Assembly: GCF_022869165.1 (NCBI RefSeq)
Contig: NZ_CP094929.1
Span: 1,674,001-1,738,000 of the forward strand
DNA: 64,000 nucleotides
Reading direction: 5' to 3'
Origin: Sphaerochaeta associata
Lineage (GTDB): Bacteria > Spirochaetota > Spirochaetia > Sphaerochaetales > Sphaerochaetaceae
The first letter of the stretch is position 1. Every line of letters begins with the position of its first letter. Shown here in pieces: positions 1-8,823 of this stretch. The position numbers and the translations under genes are program-made. Below the pieces are notes generated by a model that did no database searches, had not been told where the DNA came from, and saw only the letters and a list, made by a program, of their open reading frames with translations.

Positions 1-27
1 TTTGGGCTTATTATTCTCTTCCGTCAT
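1..27 (-). CDS. infB: Translation initiation factor IF-2, first nine codons only
   Basis: Only the start lies in the window. An ATG at 27-25 opens a frame beginning MTEENNKPK, 19 nt after the nusA stop, with a Shine-Dalgarno-like AGAGGA upstream. The identity is inferred from the conserved rimP-nusA-infB order, since nine residues cannot identify a protein. A hydrophilic, charged N-terminus fits IF-2. Confidence 0.6.
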
Positions 28-46
28 TATTTCCTCTTGGATGGTT

Positions 47-1543
47 TTACTCTACCTCAAATGCCAGACCTGTTCCACAGCTGGGGCACACGGTCATATC
101 CATGGTGATGGAGGCACCGCAATTGGGGCAGACATATTCGGTCTCTCCATCCTCTTCGTCCTCAACGATATCTACATACTCGTTGATGGTGTCCTTGATT
201 GCGATGATCTCTTCCTCATTCAAATCACCGAACCCTGCCAACTCCTCGTCACTGAGGTTGATGAACTCTTCAACACTATATACATCGTGGAATTGAAGCT
301 TCTTGAGCAACATGGAATCGAGGGGGAGTTCAGAAAGTGCAATCTCATCCTCTTCGACAAAGCTCTCAGCCTCCGCCTCAACAGCCACTTCAGTGGCAAC
401 GAACTCCTGTTGAGGTATCTGTTCCTGTTCAAAGATTGGTTCACCATTACCGAAAATGCTTTCAGCCCTGAACCTGGCTTCCTTGGCGATATCCATCTCA
501 TCGAATTGGGCCTGGGTTTTCACATCAATCATCCAATCGACCAGTTTATTTGCCAATCGAACATTGAGGCCCTGCTTTCCAATGGCAAGAGAGAGTTGAC
601 TGTCCTCGACAATCGCTACTGCATGATAAATGTTCTTATCGATGATCACGACATCCTTGACCTGAGCGGGCGACAGGGCGTTGCGGATATAGTTTGCAGG
701 ATTCGTGTCATAGCGCAGAATATCGATTTTCTCTCCCTCTATCTCACTCATGATAGTCTGAATTCGATTTCCCTTCAACCCGACGCAAGCACCGACCGGA
801 TCGATATCGTCATTACGGCTGGCTACAGCAACCTTGGAGCGATATCCCGCCTCACGAACAATCTTGATGATGTCAATCTGGTTCTGGGCTATTTCAGGAA
901 CTTCGACCTCAAAGAGCTTGCGAATCAGTTCGGGGCTGGTCCTGGAGAGGACGACGCGAAGTCCACGTTCTGCTTTTTCGACTTTTTCCACATAGCACTT
1001 GATCTTGTCGTTGCTGCCATAGCTTTCTCGACTGGATTGGTTTCTTCTGGGGAGCAATCCTTCGGTGGTCCCGATATCCACATAGATATCGCCATTGGGA
1101 AGCTGCCGGCGATAGTAGCCGATGATCAACTGTCCTTCCTTGGCCTTGTACTCGCTGTACAGGGTATCCTTCTGGATGTCCCTGAAGCTCTGATGGGCAC
1201 GCTGCTTTGCACTCTGGACGCTGATGCGGTCGAACTCCTTGAGATCGACCGGAATGAGCAATTCGTCGCCGATCTCACACTCCTCATGAATCTCCTTGGC
1301 CTCGCTGAGAGGAATCTCAGTAACCTCATTGTACCAGTTGTCATCGTCAACAATCTTTCTGCGGCTGGCAAGCTCGACCGACATGTAGTCTTCACTGAAT
1401 TCAATGACTGCATTCTCATCGGTACCGAATTTACGTTTATACGCTGCGCGAAGTATGTCCTCGATGGTGCTGATGACCAGCTCTTCGGAAATGTTCTTTT
1501 CCGCTACCATACTCCGGATAGCGTCACCTATTTCAGTTGCCAT
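47..1543 (-). CDS. nusA: Transcription termination/antitermination factor NusA with C-terminal zinc ribbon
   Basis: NusA binds RNA polymerase and nascent RNA, and modulates pausing, termination and antitermination. The 498-residue protein has the usual order: an N-terminal RNAP-binding domain, an S1 domain at about 135-200, and two KH domains (GLKG near 254, GKQG near 322). A long acidic linker and a helix-hairpin-helix-like segment (about 405-455) follow. The last 29 residues form a Cys4 zinc ribbon (C472, C475, C486, C489), absent from E. coli NusA. The start ATG has a GGGAGG Shine-Dalgarno and lies inside the 3' end of rimP (11-nt overlap), which implies coupled translation. infB follows 19 nt downstream. 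The family call is secure; the function of the zinc ribbon is unknown to me. Confidence 0.97.
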   Translation of the reverse strand: MATEIGDAIRSMVAEKNISEELVISTIEDILRAAYKRKFGTDENAVIEFSEDYMSVELASRRKIVDDDNWYNEVTEIPLSEAKEIHEECEIGDELLIPVDLKEFDRISVQSAKQRAHQSFRDIQKDTLYSEYKAKEGQLIIGYYRRQLPNGDIYVDIGTTEGLLPRRNQSSRESYGSNDKIKCYVEKVEKAERGLRVVLSRTSPELIRKLFEVEVPEIAQNQIDIIKIVREAGYRSKVAVASRNDDIDPVGACVGLKGNRIQTIMSEIEGEKIDILRYDTNPANYIRNALSPAQVKDVVIIDKNIYHAVAIVEDSQLSLAIGKQGLNVRLANKLVDWMIDVKTQAQFDEMDIAKEARFRAESIFGNGEPIFEQEQIPQQEFVATEVAVEAEAESFVEEDEIALSELPLDSMLLKKLQFHDVYSVEEFINLSDEELAGFGDLNEEEIIAIKDTINEYVDIVEDEEDGETEYVCPNCGASITMDMTVCPSCGTGLAFEVE

Positions 1544-2033
1544 GTGAATCGTCCTCCCATCTATAGTCGAGCTTTGCCTTCTGGATGTCGGAAAAAGCTA
1601 CAGACATAGTCTCAATCATCTCTTTTGCATCCTCAATAAAAACCTGTGAGAGCTGTACGGAAGTCTGGTCGGCCTGTGCTATGATTCCACTGACCCACGC
1701 TTCCTTGCTCGTATCATACACTCTGACTCGCTTGCCCGTAAACAAGCCGAACTCGTACACATCCTTAAACGTTCGCTGCAGTCCAGGCGTACTGACTTCG
1801 AGCTGAAGATCACGTTCTCCAAGCTGCAACTCCATACGTGGATACACAAGGCGGTAGACCTTTGCACAGTGGTCAACGCTCACTTCTGCTTCTTTTGCGA
1901 CTATCACCATGGTAACGGTGACACTTTTTCCCCGATCAATGCGATTGATGTCTACCAGAGTAATCCCCATCGCCTCGAGCAGCGGTTCATACTCCATGAA
2001 CAAATTGGTTTTTTGTATTCCTGTTGCTAACAT
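1533..2033 (-). CDS. rimP: Ribosome maturation factor RimP
   Basis: RimP assists 30S subunit maturation in the cytoplasm. The 166-residue protein has the family's two-domain layout: an N-terminal alpha/beta domain with a GITLVDI strand and a 'VEVSTPGLQR'-like segment (here LEVSTPGLQRTFKD, near residue 95), then an SH3-like C-terminal domain with 'GKRVRVY'. It is the first gene of the rimP-nusA-infB operon and overlaps nusA by 11 nt. The start ATG is preceded by AGGA. A strong promoter and a terminator-like hairpin lie in its leader. Confidence 0.95.
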   Translation of the reverse strand: MLATGIQKTNLFMEYEPLLEAMGITLVDINRIDRGKSVTVTMVIVAKEAEVSVDHCAKVYRLVYPRMELQLGERDLQLEVSTPGLQRTFKDVYEFGLFTGKRVRVYDTSKEAWVSGIIAQADQTSVQLSQVFIEDAKEMIETMSVAFSDIQKAKLDYRWEDDSHGN

Positions 2034-2052
2034 ATAATTCCTAAAAATTCAT

Positions 2053-2081
2053 AAAAAAGGGATACGCCTGCCAGCGATCCC
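2053..2081 (-). terminator. Terminator-like hairpin in the rimP-nusA leader (possible attenuator)
   Basis: Read on the minus strand, GGGATCGC and GCGTATCCC form a stem with one bulge and a 6-nt loop, followed directly by six Us. It sits between the promoter at 2109-2137 and the rimP start at 2033, so transcripts must pass it. This is the layout of an attenuator. Regulation by NusA itself would be logical but is inference. Confidence 0.6.
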
Positions 2082-2108
2082 CCAATAATCAAACATATCC
2101 TGATTTGC

Positions 2109-2137
2109 ATAGTAAGCACTTGCTTCATTTTTGTCAA
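2109..2137 (-). promoter_or_regulatory. Sigma-70 promoter of rimP-nusA-infB
   Basis: On the minus strand, TTGACA (2137-2132), a 17-nt spacer and TACTAT (2114-2109) give a near-consensus promoter. The expected start is near 2102, giving a leader of about 70 nt before rimP that contains the hairpin at 2053-2081. In the 308-bp gap between rimP and the next gene, I see nothing convincing from 2138 to 2261. Confidence 0.75.
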
Positions 2138-2261
2138 CTCAGCAACCAATGTCTGCAGCGTCATGGGGATTCTTCTTCAAGAAAGTGCATCAGATTCCGC
2201 ATGTAATGCCTGTCATTCGCCTTAAGAGAAAAATTTAAGCAGATTCTAAGCACATAAAATT

Positions 2262-2290
2262 TACACAATAGTAAAAATGTCGAATATACT
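2262..2290 (+). promoter_or_regulatory. Possible promoter of the first ABC transporter operon
   Basis: TACACA (2262-2267), a 17-nt spacer and TATACT (2285-2290). The -10 is good and the -35 matches at four of six positions, as is common for activated promoters. The expected start is about 45 nt before the first permease gene. Confidence 0.4.
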
Positions 2291-2341
2291 TATCATGTGC
2301 AGGGTCTTGCCGATAGTGAAAACTATACATGGAGGTGGTGA

Positions 2342-3256
2342 GTGGCACCGTTCAGTCGTAAAAGATTGTTGCATGGCATGTCCAAGCGGGAAGTACGTGA
2401 TTTGTATGCCTTTATTGGCTTTACCGCACCGACTTTCATTTTACTGGGTGTTTTCATTTTCTGGCCCATTTTCTACAGCTTCTACTTGAGCCTGTTCAAG
2501 TGGAATATGATTTCACCCAGAAAAACATTCCTGGGTTTTCAGAATTATCAAGACATGTTCAATGATGCCGTATTCTGGTTGGTGGTTAAAAACACCCTTC
2601 TGATGGCTTTCTTCACCGTTATCGTTAAAATGGCCATTTCCTTGTATCTGGCAGCCCAGCTCAACAAGAAGGTGAAAGGAAGCTCGGTGTACCGAGCAAT
2701 TATTTTCTCCCCCACATTCACGGCCAATGTTGCGATTGCCATGGTCTGGGCTTGGATTTTTGAACCTACATACGGTCTGCTCAGAGTAGTAATGAAACCT
2801 TTGGGATTTCCGATGATCGATTGGATACACAGCACTACACATTCGCTGCCGGCGGTGATCATCGTTTTGATTTGGAGCGGTATAGGCTATGATATGGTTC
2901 TATTTCTTGCAGCACTTAAAAACATATCCTTGGAAATATACGACGCAGCTTTGGTCGATGGAGCAAATCCCTTCCAGACTTTCTGGCATATCACCTTTCC
3001 TTTGATCTCTCCTACCACATTCTTCTTATTGATAACAGGATTCATCAATGTATTGAAAGCGTTCGACATCGTGCGAATCATGACTGAGGGAGGGCCGTTG
3101 AACTCCTCCAACGTTGTTGTTCATTTTCTGTATCAAAATGCCTTCCAATGGTTCAGAACCGGCTATGCATCGGCATTGGCGCTGATGCTCTTTGTATTCA
3201 TCATGTTCATCACCCTGATTCAGAACCGGTTGTCAAAACGGTGGGTGCATTATTAG
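2342..3256 (+). CDS. CUT1-type ABC transporter permease (MalF/UgpA-like)
   Basis: Inner-membrane permease of a binding-protein-dependent importer of the carbohydrate uptake-1 class. The 304-residue protein has about six hydrophobic segments. The cytoplasmic EAA loop that docks the ATPase reads DAALVDGA near residue 205, followed by the family's F-W-x-I-T-x-P-L pattern. The start is GTG, chosen because GGAGG lies 5 nt upstream; a later in-frame ATG at 2378 has no ribosome-binding site. A second permease and a binding protein follow in the same operon. There is no ATPase gene, so a shared MsmX/UgpC-type ATPase elsewhere is expected. The substrate is not predictable from sequence alone. Confidence 0.92.
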   Translation: MAPFSRKRLLHGMSKREVRDLYAFIGFTAPTFILLGVFIFWPIFYSFYLSLFKWNMISPRKTFLGFQNYQDMFNDAVFWLVVKNTLLMAFFTVIVKMAISLYLAAQLNKKVKGSSVYRAIIFSPTFTANVAIAMVWAWIFEPTYGLLRVVMKPLGFPMIDWIHSTTHSLPAVIIVLIWSGIGYDMVLFLAALKNISLEIYDAALVDGANPFQTFWHITFPLISPTTFFLLITGFINVLKAFDIVRIMTEGGPLNSSNVVVHFLYQNAFQWFRTGYASALALMLFVFIMFITLIQNRLSKRWVHY

Positions 3257-3264
3257 GAGGCGGT

Positions 3265-4119
3265 ATGCAAGTGAATCAGATTCAACCGAACCGATTATAC
3301 AAGATTGCCTCCAAATTCATTACACACAGTATTCTCTTTCTGGCGACCATCGGTATCGGAATGCCTTTTGTCTGGATGCTCATCACGGCAATCAAGAGTC
3401 CCCAGGAAGTGTCAATCTTTCCGCCCATATGGTGGCCTGAAGTAGTCAGGTGGGATAACTTTGTCACTGCGTGGCAGACTGCTCCTTTCGGGCGTTTTTA
3501 TATAAACAGCATCGTGACTGCAGCCGCAGGCGTACTTTTTGGCTTGATCACTTCATCCTTCGCAGCCTATGCATTTGCCCGAATCCGTTTCAGATACAGG
3601 GATTTCTTCTTCTTGCTGATGCTTGCTGCCATGATGATTCCCGGCCAAATCGCCTTGATTCCCAATTATGTGATTCTTGCGAAACTAAAATGGATCAATA
3701 CGTATCAAGGCATTGTAGTGCCCCATATAGCGAATGTATTCGGGGCTTTCCTGTTGAGACAGTATTTCATGACCATTCCTGATTCCCTGTACGATGCTGC
3801 TGAAATAGATGGTCTGGGCCATCTGAAAATCATGCTGCATGTCGCCCTCCCCCTTTCAAAACCTGTTTTTGGAACCTTGCTGCTCTATTTGTTCATTCAG
3901 AAGTGGAACGCATACCTGTGGCCGTTGATTGTTACTTCCAAGCAAAACATGCGGACACTTCCAGTCGGTCTTGCAATGATACGTTCTGCAGAATATGCAA
4001 TAGGCCCGGAACATCTGATGGCGGCATCAATTTTTGTTCTTGTGCCTGTATTGATAATCTACTTCTTCGCACAAAAGCAATTAATCGAAGGAATTGCGTC
4101 CGGCGCCGTCAAAGGTTAA
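3265..4119 (+). CDS. CUT1-type ABC transporter permease (MalG/UgpE-like)
   Basis: Partner permease of the preceding gene, 284 residues from the ATG at 3265. That start has an AGGAGG site 5 nt upstream and lies 8 nt after the previous stop. An upstream in-frame extension overlaps the first permease and lacks a good site. The protein has six predicted membrane segments and an EAA loop (DAAEIDGLG, near residue 178) with the MalG-type 'P-L-S-K-P' continuation. It should form the heterodimeric channel with the first permease. The substrate is unknown. Confidence 0.93.
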   Translation: MQVNQIQPNRLYKIASKFITHSILFLATIGIGMPFVWMLITAIKSPQEVSIFPPIWWPEVVRWDNFVTAWQTAPFGRFYINSIVTAAAGVLFGLITSSFAAYAFARIRFRYRDFFFLLMLAAMMIPGQIALIPNYVILAKLKWINTYQGIVVPHIANVFGAFLLRQYFMTIPDSLYDAAEIDGLGHLKIMLHVALPLSKPVFGTLLLYLFIQKWNAYLWPLIVTSKQNMRTLPVGLAMIRSAEYAIGPEHLMAASIFVLVPVLIIYFFAQKQLIEGIASGAVKG

Positions 4120-4171
4120 CCAAAGGAGATTCGGTATTTTACCGATTTGTTAGTTCAAGGAGGAGTTCAAG

Positions 4172-5458
4172 ATGAAGAAAAACGTTGCTATCGTACTATT
4201 GATTGCGATGGTTCTGTTCGTGACCACCGGTTTATCGGCCGCAGGTCAGGTAGAGCAAGCGAAACCGAGTGGACCAATCAAAATCATCTACTGGAGAAGC
4301 CTGACCGGAGTAGCCGGGGAAGCCCAGGAAGAGATTGTAAAGCGCTTCAATGCATCAAGAAGCGACATCATCGTCGAATCTCAGTTCCAAGGCGCCTATG
4401 CAGAAATCCTGCAGAAGTTGCAAGCCGGTCTTGCCGCCGGTGATGTACCCGATCTTGTTCTGCTCGATTCACCCCATTTACAGATTTTTGCGAAAGAGGG
4501 GGTATTGGTAAATCTTGATGCCTTTGTGGCAAAGGAGCCGAAAGCATTCCTTGACGATTACATACCTGGACTGCTGGCCGACAGTTACTATAATAAAAAC
4601 CTCTATGCACTTCCGGCACTCAGAAGCACCCCGCTGCTCTATATCAATGAGGATATGCTGGAGGAGGCCGGACTTCCCAGAAAAGCCCCTGCTACGTGGG
4701 ATGAATTCCGTGAGTATTGCAAGAGGTTGACAAAAGTCGATGCCAATGGAGAAACAATCCAATATGGTGTCGGCTTTACGATGGGAGCCACCACAGCCCA
4801 TTGGTATTTCCAAGGTGCAGTGTACGCCTTTGATGGAAAAATCAGCGACGAAACGTTTGCAGTGCATTTGACCGAACCTCCTACGGTAGCTGCAGCTACA
4901 CTCTGGCAGGATATGGTATTCAAGGATAAGAGTGCTGTTCCTTCCACCTCTCATGACGACCTGTTCAACAAGAAGGTTGCCATGGTATTCGGTTCCACCG
5001 GCTCAATGGGCAATGTGATGAACCGCTCGACCTTCAAAGTCCTTCCAGCATTCATCCCCGGACAGGTTCGCAATGGTGTGCCGGTAGGAGGATCGGTGCT
5101 TGCAATGCCCAGTACCGACAAGTGGCGACAATGGGCGGCGTGGGAGTTCATGAAGTACTTTACCGGTACCGACAGCCAGGCATATCTTGCCGAGAAAACG
5201 GGATACATGCCCAACAGCACCTCTGCAAGCAAGCATCCCGATCTTGTAAAGTATTACGCCGCGAATCCTCAATGGAAGGTTGCCATCGACCAACTGAAAT
5301 ACGTCCAACCCCAAGCCAGTGTAATTAGTCTTCCCAAGGGGACGGAGATTCTTCGTCAGATGGTTGAGAAGCTGCTTATCGCAAATATGGATGTCAACAA
5401 AGTAATGGCTGAAACCAAAGCAGATCTCGAGAAAGAGTACAACGAGAATTTCAAATAG
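4172..5458 (+). CDS. ABC transporter extracellular solute-binding protein, family 1
   Basis: Periplasmic receptor that delivers a sugar-like solute to the two permeases upstream. The 428-residue protein has an N-terminal signal peptide (Lys-rich start, hydrophobic core, cleavage probably near residue 24). There is no lipobox cysteine, so it is probably periplasmic rather than a lipoprotein. The body has the family-1 pattern: 'IIYWRSL' first strand, 'KLQAGLAAGDVPDLV', and a late 'AAWEFMKYF' helix. A strong AAGGAGGAG site precedes the ATG. A small stem (TCGGTA/TACCGA, 4131-4145) lies between it and the permease gene, which could help it outnumber the permeases. Substrate unassigned. Confidence 0.92.
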   Translation: MKKNVAIVLLIAMVLFVTTGLSAAGQVEQAKPSGPIKIIYWRSLTGVAGEAQEEIVKRFNASRSDIIVESQFQGAYAEILQKLQAGLAAGDVPDLVLLDSPHLQIFAKEGVLVNLDAFVAKEPKAFLDDYIPGLLADSYYNKNLYALPALRSTPLLYINEDMLEEAGLPRKAPATWDEFREYCKRLTKVDANGETIQYGVGFTMGATTAHWYFQGAVYAFDGKISDETFAVHLTEPPTVAAATLWQDMVFKDKSAVPSTSHDDLFNKKVAMVFGSTGSMGNVMNRSTFKVLPAFIPGQVRNGVPVGGSVLAMPSTDKWRQWAAWEFMKYFTGTDSQAYLAEKTGYMPNSTSASKHPDLVKYYAANPQWKVAIDQLKYVQPQASVISLPKGTEILRQMVEKLLIANMDVNKVMAETKADLEKEYNENFK

Positions 5459-5471
5459 AGAATAGGAGTGT

Positions 5472-5493
5472 GATGGCCGCTTGTGCGGCCATC
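5472..5493. terminator. Strong symmetric hairpin between convergent genes
   Basis: A perfect 9-bp stem (GATGGCCGC/GCGGCCATC) with a 4-nt loop lies 13 nt after the binding-protein stop and 54 nt beyond the comF stop on the other strand. Neither strand has a clear U-tract after it. It may terminate both converging transcripts or protect their 3' ends; this is inference from position. Confidence 0.5.
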
Positions 5494-5547
5494 AACGTCA
5501 TATCGTTGCTATACAAGTGCTCATGCAACGTCCCTTGGCTCTTGCAT

Positions 5548-6201
5548 TCATGCTCGAGCCAATATGCATACTCCGACAGAAACGTCTCCTGTTGTCTGTA
5601 TGAGTTCGCGTGCCCTCCTACAGGTATTACCCGTAGTGAAGATGTCATCGAGAATGAGAAAGTTGTGGGTGCCGTCTTGGAAATAGGCTTGCATGTTCTT
5701 CAAGGCTTTCTTTTTTAGTATGAGATTGTTTGTCTGTTGACGCTGTTTTCGCGTCAACAGTGTGTACAAATCATGTCTTTGTTGTGCGAGCAATCGAACG
5801 GATGAAAGATGTAATCGTCTGCAGAGTATGGCTGTCACCAGTGCCATGTGGTCGAATCCCAGATTCCGTTTTCCCGATATTGAGGATGGGATGGGAATGA
5901 GTATCGGTGAGCCGAATTTTCTCACTAAAGGCTCAAAGAGGGTTGCCAACTGCCAGGCTGCCTGAACGTTGCCGGCATGCTTGTATGACGTAATAAGTTG
6001 CTCGAGAATCCCATCATACACGCCATAAGAAAGCAGTGCATCCTGACAGAAATCACATCCATACGCCGTATCGAGAACAGGCGTGCCGCAGGTTGGGCAA
6101 CGGTGCTCATAGAGCTGTGCATAAGAAAGTGAAGCGAGCTTTTTCCTGCACCCTGAGCAGAGTGGAGCATCGGAGAGGGCATTGCATGTCAAACACCACA
6201 T
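5548..6201 (-). CDS. comF: ComF-family phosphoribosyltransferase-like protein
   Basis: ComF proteins are linked to DNA uptake in competent bacteria, and many non-competent species also keep one. The 217-residue protein starts with two zinc-ribbon knuckles (CLTC...CSGC and CPTCG...CDFC in the first 55 residues). It ends with a phosphoribosyltransferase fold carrying the PRPP-loop pattern FLILDDIFTTGNT near 180-192, so both halves of the family are intact. It is last in the tamB-bamA-mutS-comF run, 22 nt after mutS. A role in DNA metabolism fits next to mutS, but competence itself cannot be claimed. Confidence 0.9.
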   Translation of the reverse strand: MWCLTCNALSDAPLCSGCRKKLASLSYAQLYEHRCPTCGTPVLDTAYGCDFCQDALLSYGVYDGILEQLITSYKHAGNVQAAWQLATLFEPLVRKFGSPILIPIPSSISGKRNLGFDHMALVTAILCRRLHLSSVRLLAQQRHDLYTLLTRKQRQQTNNLILKKKALKNMQAYFQDGTHNFLILDDIFTTGNTCRRARELIQTTGDVSVGVCILARA

Positions 6202-6223
6202 ACCCCTTAAGAGGCAATGGTTG

Positions 6224-8821
6224 TCATTTTGCTTGCAGCATCTCCTGTAATCCTTTCAGAAACAGAAGCGCTTCCAAAGGCGATGACTGCTCTATCGAGA
6301 AAGAACGCAATCGATGCAATGCTTCCTGTTCACTTTCATCGTAATATATGTGCTGCGGCGAATCCTCATTGATTGCACTGAATAAATCCGGTTGCACGGA
6401 AATAAAATCATACTCGGCGAAATGTTGTTTCTGGAATGTTCGGGCATGGGTCAGGACATCCCTGCCGATACCAGCCATACGCGCAACATTCAAACCATAG
6501 GATGAGTTTGCGATTCCTTCCACCACCCTTCGCAGGAACCTCACCTGCCCGCCTTGCTCCGAAACTTGCAGGGTGAGCAGCTGGATGGCGGAGGTGTCGA
6601 TTCTGGCCAGCTCATGGTAGTGGGTGGCAAAGAGCGTTTTTGCCTGCATTTGCAGTAGCTGTTGCATCACGGCATATGCGATGGACATTCCGTCCTGGGT
6701 GCTGGTTCCCCTTCCGAGCTCATCGACGATGACCAAGGAGTTTCTGCTGGCGGTGCGCAGAATGTGGGCGGCTTCCTGCATCTCCACCAAGAATGTCGAC
6801 TCGCCTCGAGCCAGATTGTCACTTGCACCTACCCGGCAGTAGAGCTTGTCTACAATCCCCAAGCGGGCCTTTGCAGCCGGAACATAGCTGCCGATCTGGC
6901 TGAGCAACACTAAAAGTGCTGTCTGCCTGAGGAACGTGGATTTACCTGCCATATTAGGACCGGTTATGAGACAAAACCGTTTACCGGTACTGCCGATTAC
7001 GAGATCGTTGGCAACAAACTGACCGGCTCCGAGGTGTTGTTCAACCACTGGATGCCTGCCACCCTCAAACTCCAACACATCCTCATCCGTGAAAACGGGT
7101 TTGCAATAGGAGTGCGTTACGGCCGTAGATGCAAAACTCTGCAGACAGTCCAAATCACTGAGGAAACGGCTGATCGACAAGAGGGATTGCTGCAGATTCA
7201 TCACCTCTTCAACCAACGTCTCATACACCTGCCGTTCCCGCTTTTCGGCTTCGTAGGAGCTGGCAAGTATTTTCTGTTCACATGCTATGAGTTCATCACT
7301 GGTAAAGCGCTCGGCATTGACGAGAGTCTGTTTCCGATAGAATGTGGCCGGAACTCTGTCCGCCTGGGCCTTGGAGACTTCAATATAGTGGCCCAGGATC
7401 TTGTTCGAGGAGAGACGGAGCGTTGTAATGCCGGTTTCCCCCCTGATCTTATCCAGATACGCATCCAAAATAGCCTTGCCGCCACCCTTTACCGCTCTGA
7501 GTTCATCCAGTTCAGCATCAAAGCCTGAGACGATGATTTTCCCTTCCTCGAAGGGACCCTGATGATCGTCGGCTATGCCATCAGCAATGCGTCTGGCAAC
7601 AACAGCAAGTGCCGTAAGTGTCTCTTCCTGCAAGCCATCACCCAATAACTCTTGGTATCTGCCATCTGCAAGGTTGAAAAACGAGCGGATGGTTTGGCTG
7701 ATACCTACTAAATCCTTGGGCACATGGCGGTGCATGGCCAACCGACTGGAAAGACGTTGTAAATCGAGTACTTGCTTCAGATGTGAACGAACTCTGGCCA
7801 GTTCGCCGCGGTCTTCATATAAAAGTGTTACCCAACGCTGCCTGAACGTAATCTTTGCAATATCGGTAAGTGGACTTGCAATCCATTGTTTCAGTTGCCT
7901 TGCTCCCATACTGGTCAAGGTTGCATTGATTGAAGCATAGAGGGTGTACTTCTCCGATCCGTCTGCGAGATTGGTCAAGAGTTCAAGGCTCTTCCGACTT
8001 GCCTCGTCGATGTGGAGAAATTGCGATTCGGGGACGACGGTGTATCCTTCAATCTGGTTGAGGCTGGTCTTTGCCGTCTCCCTAAGGTACCACAGCAATG
8101 CCCCGGCACTGCTGAGCATCGGATCTTTCGCTTCAAGTCCGAATGCTTTCAGCGAAGCCGATCCAATCTGATTGCAGAGCCTCTGATATCCTTCAGAAAT
8201 ACTGAAGTGCCAGGAGGGAAGTTTGGTGACCATGGCCGGATGGCCGTCCATCAGGGCTTGGAAGTCCTGATGAAGGAAATAGTCATCCTCATTTACTAAG
8301 ATTTCACGTGGGTTGACCTGCTGCAGTACACTGAGCAGCATGGCGTACCGATTGTCCTTATCGACCAAGCGCAGGAAAAATTGTCCGCTGGTGATGTCGG
8401 CATAACTTATGGAAAAACCTTGTTTCTGAAAGGAGAGACTGAGGACAAAACTGTCCCGGTCGGCTTGCAAAAAATCCTCTTCCACCACAGTGGCGGGTGT
8501 AACCACCTGCACCACTTCGCGTTTGGCAAGCTGGCGTGTGCCGTCAGGCAGCTCAGTCTGTTCGCATATGGCGATTTTCTTACCTGCTTCCAAAAGACGT
8601 TTGATGTAGACTTTTGCTGCATGGTAGGGAATTCCGCACATCGGTTGACCGTTGCGTTTGGTTAGCGTGAGATTGAGAAGACGAGAAACCTCGACGGCAT
8701 CCTCTTCGAACATCTCGTAGAAATCACCGAGACGGAAGAAAAGGATGCTCTGTTGGTGTTGCTCCTTGATCTGACGGTACTGTACCATCATCGGAGTCAA
8801 TTTCTCTGCTTCTTTTTCCAT
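6224..8821 (-). CDS. mutS: DNA mismatch repair protein MutS
   Basis: MutS recognises mismatches and small loops and starts mismatch repair with MutL. At 865 residues it has the normal length. The N-terminal mismatch-reading motif is intact (GDFYEMFEEDA near residue 32), as are Walker A (GPNMAGKST near 620), the 'STFLVEMQE' segment, Walker B (LVIVDELGRGTST) and the 'THYHEL' switch. The start ATG is 2 nt from the bamA stop, so expression is probably coupled to bamA and tamB upstream. No MutL gene is in this window. Confidence 0.98.
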   Translation of the reverse strand: MEKEAEKLTPMMVQYRQIKEQHQQSILFFRLGDFYEMFEEDAVEVSRLLNLTLTKRNGQPMCGIPYHAAKVYIKRLLEAGKKIAICEQTELPDGTRQLAKREVVQVVTPATVVEEDFLQADRDSFVLSLSFQKQGFSISYADITSGQFFLRLVDKDNRYAMLLSVLQQVNPREILVNEDDYFLHQDFQALMDGHPAMVTKLPSWHFSISEGYQRLCNQIGSASLKAFGLEAKDPMLSSAGALLWYLRETAKTSLNQIEGYTVVPESQFLHIDEASRKSLELLTNLADGSEKYTLYASINATLTSMGARQLKQWIASPLTDIAKITFRQRWVTLLYEDRGELARVRSHLKQVLDLQRLSSRLAMHRHVPKDLVGISQTIRSFFNLADGRYQELLGDGLQEETLTALAVVARRIADGIADDHQGPFEEGKIIVSGFDAELDELRAVKGGGKAILDAYLDKIRGETGITTLRLSSNKILGHYIEVSKAQADRVPATFYRKQTLVNAERFTSDELIACEQKILASSYEAEKRERQVYETLVEEVMNLQQSLLSISRFLSDLDCLQSFASTAVTHSYCKPVFTDEDVLEFEGGRHPVVEQHLGAGQFVANDLVIGSTGKRFCLITGPNMAGKSTFLRQTALLVLLSQIGSYVPAAKARLGIVDKLYCRVGASDNLARGESTFLVEMQEAAHILRTASRNSLVIVDELGRGTSTQDGMSIAYAVMQQLLQMQAKTLFATHYHELARIDTSAIQLLTLQVSEQGGQVRFLRRVVEGIANSSYGLNVARMAGIGRDVLTHARTFQKQHFAEYDFISVQPDLFSAINEDSPQHIYYDESEQEALHRLRSFSIEQSSPLEALLFLKGLQEMLQAK

Positions 8822-8823
8822 GC

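Noticed and set aside
2-1609. A 535-codon open frame on the plus strand opposite nusA and rimP
   Set aside because: It is antisense to two well-conserved genes, has no ribosome site or family resemblance, and follows the third-position bias of nusA. It is a shadow frame.
2219-2240. Inverted repeat CTTAA/TTAAG before the first ABC operon
   Set aside because: The arms are only 5 bp in AT-rich DNA; this is expected by chance.
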